Positions 1 through 13,124 of a DNA stretch of 64,000 nt are shown one piece after another. The notes beneath the pieces were generated by a model. It saw nothing but the letters and a program-made list of their open reading frames with translations, searched no databases and had not been told where the DNA came from. Both the position numbers and the translations under genes were made by a program. Origin of the DNA: Mytilus californianus (lineage: Eukaryota > Mollusca > Bivalvia > Mytilida > Mytilidae); the NCBI RefSeq assembly GCF_021869535.1, contig NW_026262734.1:109899088-109963087 (forward strand), written 5' to 3'. Each line of letters opens with the position of its first letter. Within the stretch, counting starts at the first letter, position 1.

Positions 1-2153
1 TTTCATTTATTCATCTTTAAAATATAATTGTGTTTACTTGTATGACTATATAATTTGACACACTATCCAACTATAATACACATGTTTATATCAGTTTCTC
101 CTTTATGCCCCTTATCAGGATATAATTAATCTTTCTCACAGCCTTTACCATATAATGCCTGTTAACACCTCTTATTTTGTGTTTTAGCACGGACCGTTTT
201 GGGTTTTCCTCACCGAAGCATGGACTTCGCCATTGTGTGTTTAGTGATACCCATTATGTACCCGTTTCTCCTCGTAACAATAAATATGATTCATTGAAAT
301 TTTCTCACAATATTATCCATATAATGCCTTGTGCAATTCTTTTATAGTTTTGGAATATTCTTAAGGTTCTTCTTGCTAATTTTTGGACTTGGATTATCTC
401 ATTTCTCTATTAAGAGAGTTTTCATTTTGTCATGTTCAGCAACTCCTTAAAAAAAAGGCAAAATATCTTTAGGGAACTAGCAAAATTCATAAGTGCTAGA
501 AAATCATCACGCCATAATCTGTATGTTAGATTAACTGTATAGTCCCATCTTGGATTGTAAAATAGCAGTACACAATTGGTGAAGTTATTTGCTTAAATCT
601 GCAAATATTTAGACAGATTGGCAACTAATGTGTTAAATTCTTCGTTTAAATAAAGAAAAATAAGTGATTTATTGCATTAAATAGACTGTTTTAAAATATA
701 CTAAATAAGTGTTTTTGTTCGATTCAATTTGTCATATTTGTCAACTAAGAGGAGATAACTCTTAAAGTAAAATGTTTTATACTGGAATGATAGTGAAATT
801 TTCATTTTTACTCGTAGCAAAAAAAAAACAATTTCAGTGACATCCTTTTTATTTTTATTTTCTTCAAGCATTTTATAAAACCTATCTTCTCATATTCTAT
901 TTTAAAGTTCTATCTCATAGATCTCTTTTTATACACAAAAAGTGTTTTTTATAAATAATCTTTGCAAAATTGAGCAAATTTGAACGACATGTAGCTTGAA
1001 AAATAGCATAGTGACCCATACTTTGGATTATATTTTTTTTAAAGCATGGAAAAATCTCCATTTTGGTAAAGTATACGAAAATTCTATCTGAAGAAATATA
1101 TAGTGATGATCCACATTAATACAATTTTATTCATAGTTGTCACGTTTTAACCATATCATCCCTAGCATAATCATGCTATTATGTAACTCCTAATACAGTT
1201 TTAAATCAAAATCATATTATTTAGGATATCCTGTACCAAACTATGGACTCTAGATTCCTTCTCCCAATTCATTGATATTCGTTGAAATTGTTTGCAATCT
1301 TTTATCATGAATTGATATAGCATACTTTATAATTTGTTTTTCTATAAGAATAGTTTTTGGTTTTCCTTACCGAAATAAGGAAAATTTTTATTGCTTTATT
1401 TCGGTGTTCGCATTTTGTTTCAAATCATTCTAAAACTCGTTTACAATTTATTAAAAATGTCTCACAATTTTAACCATTTATTGGTAATGCGCAATTCTTA
1501 TTTTGTATTTTGATCAATGAGTTACGCCATTACTTTCAGAAATTCATATACACACTACAGAACACTTCTATATCCCCTTCTTTTCCTCAACCCCTAATCA
1601 GAAGTTGGTGGAATATCCTCTGAACCATCTGTTGTCAATGTGACCTCTCATTTTGTTTTTAATTTCAATATCGGAGGACGGAGTGTTTTTTACAAAAGCA
1701 TGAACCTTGCAAGGGGCGGTATAATTTTGTAATTTTTTTACAGTACCTCGAGATTTCTTAATTAAGCAAATTATTATTCAAATGTATGTTATCCAATTAC
1801 ATACATTTATGTTGTTTGAAATAATTGTTTTATCTTTGGAGCCGTACATTAGACATAATTGTACAATGCAGACTTTTATAGACAGTCTCCCTATCAATAT
1901 TTTATAAAAATTGCCTGATTATAATAAAATGTGAAATCATTATCAATTAAATTCATTCAGTAATCCCATATATTGCATTGCCTTTTTAAATTTATAGACG
2001 AACTTTTGGAGATTAAAGAGACGGACGTGATTGTAATATCTCAATCTTTCTTACCATTTGAAATTGACATTGATCATTTACGCAACTTAAAATTCCTGAC
2101 ATGCATGAGGGTTAATAATTAATTGACTATCAAGCATCATGCCCCATAGGGTA

Positions 2154-2312
2154 AATGTAAATATTGAAGAGACATGCAAAACAAAATGACAATATTGACG
2201 AGACATAAAAGATAATAACAAGATTAAAGAGACATGCAAAAGAAAATGGCAATATTGAAGAGAAAAGGAAAGGTCCATGACAATATAGAAAAGACATATA
2301 AACGGAAATGCC
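2154..2312. repeat. 31-bp minisatellite in unit A1
   Basis: About five degenerate copies of a 31-bp unit containing GACAATATTGAAGAGACAT. The same array sits at the same relative place in A2 (6388-6580) and A3 (23635-24042). An open frame read on the minus strand here comes from the repeat and is not a gene. Confidence 0.75.
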
Positions 2313-3736
2313 ACTATATTAGCTAATGATAATCAATCTTAACGTTTTCGCACTTTTGTTTATCCTCTAAATTGTTATAACTACCCCCTTTCTGTCTTGG
2401 AAAATGAACACCTCATTAAAGGAGGATCCCGTACCATTTTATTGTGTCCTCTTTTACTTTACTTCATTTACAGCACTATGTATAGACCGCCACATGTAAT
2501 TTGTTTGTACTACGATGTTTGTTCGATATAGACACGGGTACTGTATGTTAAATGAGATGCATGAGCATGCAAAAAATGGATTTGATCTTTATTGTGATTA
2601 TCATTTACTAGTAAATGTCGATATGAGTCAATTCTATTAGTGAGGAACTTTTGTTGCCAGTTGTTAAATGACATGTTCTATAACATATATAATAACCAAC
2701 ATAAACATCTTTTTCACATTTGGTTCTTTCTAAATCACCACGTAACAAGTGGCACGCGTTAGAGATTAGACGATTAGGTTTTATTACAGATATTATTCTG
2801 GGTAAAAGTTGTGCTTGAGACTGTATACATGTTGGTTGTCACCTAAAAATGTGACTCAATATATAGCTCTATCAACAGTATGCTTAAGAATTTATTCATC
2901 TGATATAATCACGTTTGTGCTCTTATTATAAAACAATAATGAGATGGGATGCAGTTATCAATGAGACAAATAACAATCGTTGATCATTAAATCATTCAAG
3001 TTGCTCGTATAACCATAAGCCTAATGATAGCTGAAATGATGAGTCTTGTTTATTAAAAGCATTTTAACGTACAAACATAAGTGTAATAGATGTGCATATC
3101 AATAATATTCCTTCAGTGATACTAGAAACTTTTTTGTGGAATTCAAAGAACTAAACGTTTAAGTGCTGAAAGAACAGAAACGGAACAAAAACATGGTCAA
3201 ACATGGAATAGGAATTATCTCTGTGGTAAATATATTACTTAATTTCAAAAATTTTCTAAATTTAAAAACTGAAATTATATCTTATTTTCATTACAGTATA
3301 CAGTACCTAGCCACTTTTTAACATTAACAGGTATCGATCAAGCAGTCTCATACAGGATGTTTAATTCTGAAATAACTTTTACCAATGTCTTCAAACAAGA
3401 CTAGAACAGATAAGTTCAAGAACTCATGTGTAGGTCATCTTTCTCATTGATGCTACTAAACAACCCATTATCGCTCCTTTACATTTCAACATAAGGACAC
3501 AGAACCAATAGGCCATCAAAAACTCTATGGAATAGATCAACATCCCTTTACATACAACAAAACACAAAAGAATTAAGATACAGTTTATAAGATTCGGTAG
3601 TGAAGAGTCAATATTTTGATGTTACTCATTCTATCCAAGTAACTCATATATATAAAAAAAAATAACAGTTCTTTATGTATATTCGTTACCTGATACTTAC
3701 AATGATGTTTAAACAATTTAAAACTGATAATATCTT

Positions 3737-4000
3737 ATGGGATTGAAGTATACTGATCCTGCAAGCAGATGCTTTCGTACGGCTGACTGTGGGTTCTCTG
3801 CTGATGGTTGCAGATCAACCTGTGTTGAGCCGTTGTGTGTCGGTAATGCCACGCACTGCGTGGAATACATGAAGTGCTGTTTTAGTTGTTGTATATTTGG
3901 ATATGAATATATAGAAGGAGAAGGATATTTACCATCTAATTCACCAAGAAAAATCATACAATTTCAAAAGTGTTACAATTTCACGGATACTTGCATCTAA
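3737..4000 (+). pseudogene. A1: cysteine-rich peptide mature exon, signal exon and splice acceptor lost
   Basis: The exon homologous to the A3 mature exon starts at 3741. The acceptor AG found in A2 and A4 (TATAG|GATTG) is GG at 3739-3740. That change creates an in-frame ATG at 3737, giving an 87-codon open frame with no signal peptide. Cysteine spacing is kept up to the end (x5, x6, x3, x4, x6, x5), but the CCC-x2-C ending reads C-C-F-S-C-C. The normal stop is TAT, so the frame runs about 32 residues into former 3' UTR. No signal exon exists upstream in the unit. I read this as a decayed duplicate. A non-secreted product from the new ATG is possible but unsupported. Confidence 0.75.
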
Positions 4001-4308
4001 GTTGATTGTTTCGTTAATTTCGTAATGTTTTAAGATTATCGTCCATGTGCTTTGTAGATATGAAAATAAAATGATGTTGTATGATTTCCAATTAGACAAC
4101 TCTCCACTAAAGTGTTTACATATCGCAATTCATACGTTACCCGCATGCATGCTCACGAACTGCATTTACAGGGGTGTGTTTATATTACAGAAACTTTCCG
4201 GAAGGTTCTGAGGAAGATCGAATGAAATCAACAAATCAGTTGTCTTAAAGTCATCATGGCAATTGGTAGAATTTCCGACTTGTCTCAACTCATGATTGAC
4301 ATGTCTTG

Positions 4309-4439
4309 TTTTTTTTTTTTTTTTTTTTTTCAAAGAATATTTGTCTAAATCTTCAAATTAACTGATGTTGTCCTATTCCCTTCGTGTCTAACTTACAAGA
4401 GTAAAAAAGAGTATTTTTTTTTTTTTTTTTTTTTTTTTT
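4309..4439. repeat. Two poly-T tracts
   Basis: Homopolymer T runs at 4309-4330 and 4414-4439, at the junction between unit A1 and the 5' flank of unit A2. Confidence 0.85.
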
Positions 4440-6247
4440 GACGCATTCATCTTGCCCCGTTCATGTGATTCCCTCAGTTCTTTATCCTGATTTATGTATT
4501 ACAAATAGATTTACATCGGTATACTGATGTTACCTCTAAAGTATATCCTTACATCGCCAACTTTCTAAAACAGGCGGTATATAGTGATAGGGGAATTCGT
4601 CTTTTTGTCCGTTCCTTAGTGCTTTTGTCCCACTTTTGTACCTGATTCTATTTCATTTCTTCGTCTAAAAAATTGATTGTGATTTACTTGGATGACTATA
4701 TGAAATCGGCACACTATCTAACTATAATACTTATATGTATATGCTTCTCTTATTAGACCCCTAACATGATTTGTTTAATCTTTTACCATATAATGTCATT
4801 AATCAACTCTTATTTTGTGCTTTGGCATGGATTATTTTCGGTTTCCCTCACCGAGGCATCGACTTTGTTTGTTTAGTAGTACCCATTTTGTACCCGCTAC
4901 TCCTCGTAATAATTATTATAAATTACTCAAAATTTTACTTACAATTTCAATTAGATAATGCATTGTGCAATACCTTTATTTTCTAAGATTTATTTTTGAG
5001 GTTTCTCCTACTATCGTATTGACTTGGGGTGTATCATTTCACCATTAAGAGGGCTTCTATTTTGTAACAACAACTCCTAAAAAGTCGGCCGAAGATCCCT
5101 AGGGAACAATCAAAACTCATTTGTTGAAAACAAAATTAAGAACGACACGCCCAAATCTGATAATATAATTTATTGAAACGGTTTTGCATTATTAACAATA
5201 TCATGCTATCATGCATCTCTTTATGGTTTATTAGAATCATATCAAGCTATCATTCATCTCTTTATGGTTTATTAGAATCATATTATTTTATTTTGGATAT
5301 CCTTTACCAAAATATGGACCCTCAGTCTCCTATTCAAATATATTGAAACTTTGCACCATCTTAATCATGTAAAAATATTGCACACTTCATAATTTGTTTT
5401 TTTATCTGAATAGTTTTGGGTTTGACATACCAAAAAAGAGAAATTTATCATTGTCATCTATTTCGGAGTTTGCATTTTGTTTCGCAATTTTTTCTAAAAC
5501 TCTTATCACAATTTATTGAAACTTTGTCATTATTGGTATTGTGCACTTCCTATTTAGTATTTTGATCAGAACCATTTCCGCTGTTTCTTTCAGGAAATCA
5601 TATGCACACTAAACAACACATGTATATATATCCCCTTCTCTCCCTCAACCACTAATCAGAGTTTAATAAAGATTTTCTCAGTATCATAACCATTAGTTGT
5701 CAATGTGACCTATAGGTCTTTGATTTAAATATCGGACGGTTTCCCTTGCTAAGACATAAACATCGCAAGCGTCGAAGTAAAAGTTTGTGATCTTTTAATC
5801 ACAATACCTCAAGATTTTTAAAAAAGAAAAGAAAATGATTATTGAAATGTATGTTATCCAATAACGTTAATTTTTGTTTAAAATAATTTGTTATGCAATT
5901 GTAGCCATATAATAGATATAAATGTTCAATACGGACTATCATCAGTCTATAAAAATTGCCTGATAATAATGAAATGTGAAATCGTTATCATCGTTACATA
6001 TAAAGTAAAAGCATATAACAAAAATACTGAACTACAATCCAATTCCTTTTAACATTTATAGACTAACTTGTTGGAGGTTAAAAGACGGACACGATTGTAA
6101 TATCTTATGCTCCCTTAACATTTGAAATTGACATCATTAAGGATATTAAATATAAATTGTATTTGTTATTTATGCAACTCAAAATGCCTGACATGCCTTG
6201 GGGAAAAATAATTGATTGACCAACAAGCATCATGACCCAAAATGTAA

Positions 6248-6353
6248 ATCACAAACTTTTACTTCGACGCTTGCGATGTTTATGTCTTAGCAAGGGAAAC
6301 CGTCCGATATTTAAATCAAAGACCTATAGGTCACATTGACAACTAATGGTTAT
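6248..6353 (-). repeat. Perfect 106-bp inverted copy of 5686-5791
   Basis: Base by base, this segment is the exact reverse complement of 5686-5791. It is flanked by a 39-bp direct repeat (6211-6249 and 6355-6393, one mismatch). The same place in A3 has neither the inverted copy nor the direct repeat. Confidence 0.9.
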
Positions 6354-6387
6354 TATTGATTGACCAACAAGCATCATGACCCGAAAT

Positions 6388-6580
6388 GTAAATAACGAAA
6401 AGACATTCAGAAGGAAACGACAATATTATAGAGACTTGCAAAAGGCAATGACAATATTGAAGAGACATACAAAAGGAAATGACAATATTGAGGAGACACA
6501 CAAACGAAAATGACAATAGTGAAGAGATATACTAAAGAGAATGACAATTTTGCAGACACATGCAAAAGGAAATGCCACAA
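6388..6580. repeat. 31-bp minisatellite in unit A2
   Basis: About six copies of the GACAATATTGAAGAGACA-type unit, orthologous in position to the arrays in A1 and A3. Confidence 0.75.
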
Positions 6581-7106
6581 TATAAGTTATGAACAATACA
6601 TCAAACTGATGTGTCCTCTAAATACTAAGACCTAGTCCCTTCTTTCCAGGAAAACGAACCTTTCCTTAACGGAAGATCGCGACAGAGTTTATTATGTCCT
6701 TTATGTGTAACTTTATTTACAGTACTATATAATGCCTGCCTCATGCAATTTGTTTGTATGAAAATTATTGTAATATAGATACAGGTAGGTTAAATGAGTT
6801 GCATGCATATGAAAGATCGACTTTATTTTTACTATTATTAGAATTTACTAGTTTTTTTCCCCGATGAATGTTACTAATTGTTAGATGACAAGTTATATTA
6901 AAACCAACAATAACATTTTTGTGATTTTTTAAACTCGAATAAGGAATGTACTGCAAGATTAATTTGATAAACCTCAATCTGTAATCTGTCCGATTTGGAT
7001 TCTTGGTATTGGAAAATGTTTAATTGTTTTGACTTTAATTGTGTTTGAAATTCATACATCAATAAAATCCTTCACAATTCACCACACTTACTATATTTTT
7101 TTATAG

Positions 7107-7157
7107 GACTTCCTTTGCTGCATTATGAGAGCCTACTCTGTTGTTTGTTTCATCTTA
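7107..7157 (+). pseudogene. A2: signal-peptide exon, 3' part and splice donor destroyed
   Basis: An acceptor (TTATAG, AG at 7105-7106) and leader match A3, and the ATG is at 7125. Eleven codons follow the family pattern (M-R-A-Y, then a hydrophobic run with Cys). After 7157 the family sequence, including the G|GTAAGT donor, is replaced by about 36 bases beginning AAAGAGGGACGAAAGATA. These resemble the terminal part of dispersed repeat DR1 (compare 16880 and 59393). Family sequence resumes near 7196 (CTGACAACATTTA). Without donor or phase-1 end, this exon cannot join the mature exon at 9604. Confidence 0.75.
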
Positions 7158-8221
7158 AAAGAGGGACGAAAGATATATACAATATTATCTTTTCTGACAA
7201 CATTTACCATAAATGACTGTAGATATTTAGAATTTGTGATTCCCCTTTGAAATAAAACTTCTCAAATCAGGAACTCATTATTCTAATTGATAACTATATA
7301 TTTACTTTACCTTTAAAACTAAGCCAGCATCTATTTAATATTTATACATATTTTCCCTTTAAAAACAAGGCCTGTGTGTATTCGTCCGTTATGTAAGCGT
7401 CATAGTAAATTCATTTTACATCTTAATTTGTTAGAAATATACACCAAACAAGCTTAAGACTAGTAATAGCTCAAATTTGAATGACGATGTTTGTTATTAA
7501 ATATGTAAGACTTCAATGTCATGGCAAAAGGTCTAAATATATCTACTTTTTTAACTTAAGATTTAATTTTCCTGATCAGAGGTTGCACACCGATTCAATC
7601 TAGTACCACATCCAATGCTTTACATTTACTGAATTACCACTCCACAAGTGACGCATCAGAGTTAGAGATGAGGCTTGTACGCTCTATTGCAGATATTTAT
7701 ATTAGGTATGAGGACGAGTTTTGCTTGAGACTGTGTACTTCATAGTTATCACATAAAAATACTAATCAGCCTATAGCTTTACCCTTAGTACGGTAATGAA
7801 TTGATTCACCTGACATAAACACGTTTGTGCCTTTAATATAAAACAGTATTGAAATGTGGTGTAATTCTCAAAAAGACAATATCCACCAGGGACAAAAGGA
7901 CGTAGAAATAATGACAAAAATTCATACTGTATAGTGCGAAATATTTGCTATAGACAAAATAACAAGCACCAATCATTTATCATTCAACTAGCTCTTATAA
8001 CAATAACAATAATGATTGCTGAAGTGATGAGTCTTGCTCGGCAATAGCATTTAAAGGTATATACGTATGATGTGGTAACAGATGCGCGTTTCGATGAATG
8101 ATATTTCTTGACTTGTACTCGAGATCTTTATTTGGAATAATAATATTAATTATAATATAAACACGAAAGAGGTGATACACCGACTAGACAAAAATATAGT
8201 AAAACACGGAATAGGATTTAT

Positions 8222-9210
8222 GCTGAGGAAAAAGTTAAATCACAAAAATACTGAACTCCGAGGAAAATTCAAAACGGAAAGTCCCTAATCAAATGGCAAA
8301 ATCAAAAGCATAAACACATCAAACGAATGGACAACTGTCATATTCCTGACTTTGTACAGGCATTGTCTTATGTAGAAAATGGTGGATTGAACCTGGTTTT
8401 ATAGCGCTAAACCTCTCACTTGTATGACAGTCGCATCAAATTCCATTATATTGACAACGATGCGTGAATAAAACAAACAGACATAATAGGTTAAAATGTC
8501 AAAATAGGGGTACAGCAGTCAACACCGTGTCACAATCTTAATCACAACAAAAACAAACAAATATTTAACAAAGAAGAACAAAAAAGCCTATATAACATTT
8601 AACAACCTCGTTCATTGCTTACTTATTTTTGTATTTTATTTATGTATGCCAAATCAACCAATAAAGGATCGAGGGATTTTAAGCACTGGGACCGGATCGT
8701 AATTTTAACATTAACTCTGGCGTAGAATCGCGTGTTTGACGTCAGAATGTAAACGTCACACAGATAGAGATATAAAATAATTTTGTCGTTCAAAGTATTC
8801 AAAAATTATAATAGAACAGTAACACGATGGCGGGATGTTTAAAGTACGGAGACACGTCATATCTATCAAAGAATCATTAAAAGTCACACAGACAAAGCAC
8901 ACAAGTAAAAATGAAAAATAATACAATCAACACAATGACGGGATGCATAAGTACAGAGCCACGTCAAAAGTATATCACCAAAAACAGACCAAACAGTAAA
9001 AGTAATATTAATATCAACAAATAAAAGAACACTTTAACACGTTATTAAGATGATAAACAGCGTCAGTACGAAGAATCTATACTTCAAGACCATCATGTAT
9101 TATTTGTGAAGTTGATACGGAATATTTATCAACAAGGTCTTGGTACCTTCCGATGAACTTTTTTTAGAAAAGGGACGAGACGTTCTTTGCCATACCCCTG
9201 GTTCATCAAC
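8222..9210. repeat. Dispersed repeat DR2, longest copy
   Basis: Shares long stretches with 18117-18450, 62236-62500 and 63825-64000 (hallmark AATGGCAAAATCAAAAGC, and GTATGACAGTC further on). It lies in the A2 intron and is absent from the A3 intron, so it is an insertion. I see no terminal repeats and no coding capacity. Confidence 0.7.
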
Positions 9211-9603
9211 TTTTTGCTCAGATTTTGATAACTGAAATTTCATGAAAATGGAATCCTATTTTCATGAGAGCATACAGTACTTAGCTACTTATGATTCCCT
9301 AGGAAACTAACAGTTCACAACTACAGGTAGTGAAAAGCAGAATCATAAAGGACGTTTAATTCGAAAATGTCTTCAAACAACATTGGACAGATCATTTCAA
9401 GGGTGTCACGTGAAAGTATCTTCTCTCATTGATGCTACTAAAACAACCATTTGCTCCGTTACTATTAGTACAACAAGATTCAATACTTTGATTTTACTAA
9501 GTCTATCTATGCAAGTCATAACTAAAAATAATATTTCTAAATTTATATTCGTTATCTGGTACTTACAAGGATGATTTAACAATAAACTGATGTTATCTTA
9601 TAG

Positions 9604-9764
9604 GATTGAAGTATTCTGATGCTGCAAACAAGTGTTTTAGTACAGTTGACTGCGGGATCTTTGCTGATGGTTGCAGATCAATCTGTGTAGGAAAGTTATG
9701 TGTCGGTACAGCCAAGTGCGTCGGAAACATGGAGTGCTTCTGTGGTGGTTGTATATCTAGATAA
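9604..9764 (+). pseudogene. A2: mature exon of Cys-rich peptide, intact frame but no usable signal exon
   Basis: The acceptor TTATAG (AG at 9602-9603) is good. The exon begins in phase 1 with GA-TTG and runs 52 codons to TAA at 9762-9764. It keeps spacing C-x5-C-x6-C-x3-C-x4-C-x5-C-x5-C, but the middle cysteine of the CCC cluster is Phe, so nine cysteines remain, an odd number. The upstream A2 signal exon has lost its donor, so the gene is probably dead as a secreted peptide. Splicing from another leader cannot be excluded by reading alone. The terminal residues are I-S-R rather than I-F-G. Confidence 0.7.
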
Positions 9765-9944
9765 TTAGAAGGGAAATACAGAACAAGCAGGATATTTACA
9801 AACGTATCTACCCAATATAAATCATACAATTTCAAAATTGTTTGACAAATATATTTGAATAGGAATTGATATTAATGATAATACCCGGATGCTTGAATTT
9901 AAGTTTATTGCCTATATTGATTGTATCTATCAAATTGTACTTGA

Positions 9945-9950
9945 AATAAA
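9945..9950 (+). terminator. A2 polyadenylation signal AATAAA
   Basis: AATAAA lies about 180 bases after the stop codon. It is conserved in position and context (TTGAAATAAA then CATACGATCAGG) with A3 (26896) and, more loosely, A5 (54570). Confidence 0.6.
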
Positions 9951-10989
9951 ATTACATACGATCAGGCATGCTCCAGTTCTTGACTTGTTCTTTAACTAAA
10001 TAAGAGACATAACACCAAGGGGACAATCAACAACCCACACCCAATCAATAATCGAGGAAAACACTCATTTGATTTGGCATGACATGGAATTCTTATAAAC
10101 CTAGGCATCGGTTCGTGTATCTCATTGGACGTAAAAATCATATGATCAGTCATAATCTCTTATAGCACTTTTTGACTCGAGGTTAAGATGGCTGTTAAAA
10201 GATAGGTGATACATTCTGTTGTCATTTGTGACACGTATATTTTATATAGGTTATCCACATCAAGTCTCTATCAAGTAAATCGTAGACTTTAACGCAATCT
10301 CTGTAATATCGAATCACATTCTGTTTCTGATCCGTTCTTGGGATTTTATCTCATCAAACATGTGGTTTTCAAATACATATGTGTTTGTTAAACATGTTTT
10401 CGAAAATCATACTTTTCCTTCCACACTTAGTTCTAAACCATTGGACACATAAACGTATTATTGTTTGACTTTGTATATGTATCTTGGTGTGAATTATCAA
10501 TAAGGATTCTTTTTCTCTGTAATTTAATTAATATTAAGTTTGACAAAAACTTCATTGGCGGTTTTTTTTAAAAGCATCGTAGGATTTAAGCCTGAAATCT
10601 TTTTCGTTGATTTTAAAGTGTATCAGGATTATATTATATGCTTTGTGTAGATATAAATATAAGTAAAAGTGTTATGATTGCCAATTAGACAACTCTCTAC
10701 CAGAGACTAAATTATGTAGAAGTTAATTATTATAGGTTACATGTTTACCAATTTGTCATTAAATCAACTTGGAATATCGTGATAAAATATTTTGACTATA
10801 ACCCTTGAGAGCTTGATTTTATTGGATCGAAAAAGCCATTTATCAACATTGTGATGAAAAGGGGATGATGTCATCTTGGCAAACCGACAGACTGATAAAC
10901 GTCTCCTCGAAAACACATACCAACTAGAAGGCCTGGTCAATATTGATAGAATATCCATTCCTAGAATTCAAAGGTCGGAAATAATCAAC

Positions 10990-11225
10990 GAGTGCCTTAA
11001 AAAAAAAAATAAAAAGGGGACATTTAAAAGTCGAAGAAATACTGAAACACCATCGCACAAAAAGTGAAACGAGGACAAGACGAAACCCACCAAAAACCTT
11101 GAGATAACTGCGGTGCTCTGGAGGAGAAGGATAACCAGTTCCTGCACCACATATGACATCCGTCGTCTTTCTCATGCAATACACATCCGTTGACGAATCT
11201 AATTCAATAATGGTAAAATTGAGAA
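10990..11225 (-). repeat. Dispersed repeat DR1 (minus orientation)
   Basis: Reverse complement of the family seen at 39985-40215 and 45611-45841. On the plus strand those copies open with ATGAGTAATACGACGGG and contain GGCAGGATCTGCTTACCC. Short frames here on either strand are repeat-derived. Confidence 0.75.
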
Positions 11226-11889
11226 ATTTTGCAAAACCAGTTTTTATAAAAGAATTGAAATTACATGTTAAATGTCGGTTTGTAATTGACTTTGAAATCT
11301 TGATATTGCATTGCTAACAAAGTGACATTTAAAGCGACAGAAGTAGGTTACTCGTGTTCAAATGATACATGACTCTAAACTTAAAAATTCAATATGACTT
11401 CTGATGTTCCATAATGATCTTTCGCCTCTCTAGTTTACCGCTGTTCAAATGATAAATTTAGAAATCAATATCAAAAAGAGAAACAAATTACAATGACAAC
11501 AACTGAAAAACAGGTTCATGATCATGGACAGTCTTATTGACGTGTTAGCTACTATGAATGTGTATTTGATAGAACATCACAATCAAAACAAGATGATCTC
11601 AACCAAAAAAACTTCCAAATTGTATCTTACATAAAAAAAATCTACCCAAGGGTTAATATAAAATAATTATTATATTGTACTTGAAATTCAGCTACGTCCA
11701 AATATCAGCCGTTTTAGTTCATTTATAAGCTAACGTATTATTAGGTTAGAACCGCGTCATCTTCCTCTTATAAATATTCTCCTCTGAAAACACATGACCC
11801 AGTCGAATCAAATTTGTGCTAAATTATTCAAGTTTAACTTTGTCATCAAATTAACAATTAAAAGCTTTAGTTTGACAATAAATGAACTA

Positions 11890-12115
11890 GTAAGTTCTTC
11901 ATGTTAACACTGAATCAATTATTTATTTAGGTTCACACTGAACCAATTAGTCCTTTATATTCACACTGAACCTATTATTAATTTAGGTTCATGGACACAC
12001 TGAACCAATTAGTTCTTCATGTTCACACTAGATCTATTATTTATTTAGGTTCACACTGAACCAATTATTTCTTCATGTTCACACTGAACCTATTAGTTTT
12101 TCGTGTTAATTTTAG
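11890..12115. repeat. 28-bp minisatellite downstream of A2
   Basis: Degenerate tandem units of TTCACACTGAACCAATTAGT followed by TCTTCATG, 28 bases each, interspersed with TTATTTATTTAGG variants. An orthologous, longer array lies at 28485-29020 downstream of A3. Confidence 0.8.
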
Positions 12116-12714
12116 CAGCAGTGATGACAATGCATTTACAATTGTTTCCGACGACCTACAATATTGGTACGCGTTCTTTTAAATTTCAAAAAAGATCAGT
12201 CGCCTAAAAACAAAGCCTTTTCAGTATGACCGTCATTCAACCATTTTTTGCAAGTAGAACAATTTGTATGCAATAGCACTATAACTTTATAGCCTCTTGT
12301 GCAGGCTTTGTCTGTCTCATAAGAATATCGAATATTAATGTGTTGCTTTTTAACAATTAATCAAATGTAGATTAAACTGAATGAAATGCATACATATGGT
12401 TTCTCTGTATTATTTTGCATCTATACATGCAACTACTCCGTTTCTCCAACCTTCGACCTTGCAGTAAAACAGTAAATCAAGAAAATTATTGTTGTCCGCA
12501 TTTCCAAGTTGTTGTTGTTTGTTTCAACGAACCCTTTAAATAACTTACAAACTTCAAGACTGGTGAACGATCTAGAAGCTTTACTACATATATAAAATCT
12601 CATTTAACTTTTTTCTTCCTCATTTTGAAAGAATGGATATAAATTTCAGAATAATGCAAATGTTTAGAATTTAAGATTTAGTGAACTCTCAATAAAAAGT
12701 GAATCAGGATGTAA

Positions 12715-12830
12715 AGTAAAGGCAAAACCGAGGAAATACATCAACGACAGGAGGAAAACAACGGAACAACAGAAACACTGAACTGCAACAAAAGCAAACG
12801 CCAACCAACGTCGAAACGGACTATTTGAAA
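12715..12830. repeat. Short dispersed repeat fragment
   Basis: GTAAAGGCAAAACCGAGGAAA and the following AACAGAAACACTGAA resemble 19980-20130, so this is a fragment of the same dispersed family. Confidence 0.5.
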
Positions 12831-13117
12831 ACAACTAAAAATTAAGAGTGATATTTCTTAATTTTACAGTAAATCTTTGTTCCAACTTTTTTAAGTTTGA
12901 ACCGTGTTTGGTTAATCTGTGATGCTCTGTTTTGTTTCGACGAAAACAAACATATTCTAAACCAAATATCCCACCAGTGAACAAAACTTTGATAATTAAG
13001 TCTTATTCCGTCTTATTTTTTACGCTACATGATTTATATGCAGCCGAATTACATTAATCTCATATATATTGGTCAAGTAGACTTGTTAAGGAAGGAATGT
13101 AGATAATGCACTGATGT

Positions 13118-13124
13118 TATATAA
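13118..13124 (+). promoter_or_regulatory. Candidate TATA box of unit B1
   Basis: TATATAA sits in a block of about 70 bases (13073-13145) conserved in B2 (30211-30217) and B4 (56553-56559): GTTATATAACAATACCGATA. The block lies at the 5' edge of every B unit where that edge is present. That it is a core promoter is an inference. It is about 2 kb upstream of the coding start, so at least one leader intron would be needed. Confidence 0.35.

Larger units (their letters stand above)
1..4105 (+). repeat. Duplicon unit A1 (start lies outside the window)
   Basis: This stretch aligns by eye with 4650-10000, 21690-26930 and 51140-54600. The shared order is AT-rich 5' flank, 31-bp minisatellite, intron, mature-peptide exon. 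A1 and A5 alone share a segment of about 230 bases (541-770 and 51400-51640), so they look like sister copies. Relative to A2 and A3, A1 has lost the segment holding the signal exon: near 2715-2735 it jumps from sequence matching about 6920 to sequence matching about 7633. The 3' end breaks off near 4105 and the A2 upstream flank follows at once. Confidence 0.7.
4106..13030 (+). repeat. Duplicon unit A2 with its downstream flank
   Basis: Colinear with 21340-30130 (A3) and in part with 50510-56480 (A5). It holds, in order: 5' flank, 31-bp minisatellite, broken signal exon, intron carrying a DR2 insertion, mature exon, polyadenylation signal, and about 3 kb of downstream DNA with a DR1 copy and a 28-bp minisatellite. 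Unit B1 follows directly, as B4 follows A5. Outside the listed features I see no further gene in 4440-7100 or 9970-13030. Confidence 0.7.

Noticed and set aside
7995-8180. 61-codon minus-strand frame in the A2 intron
   Set aside because: No conservation in A1 or A3 introns and no recognisable motif.
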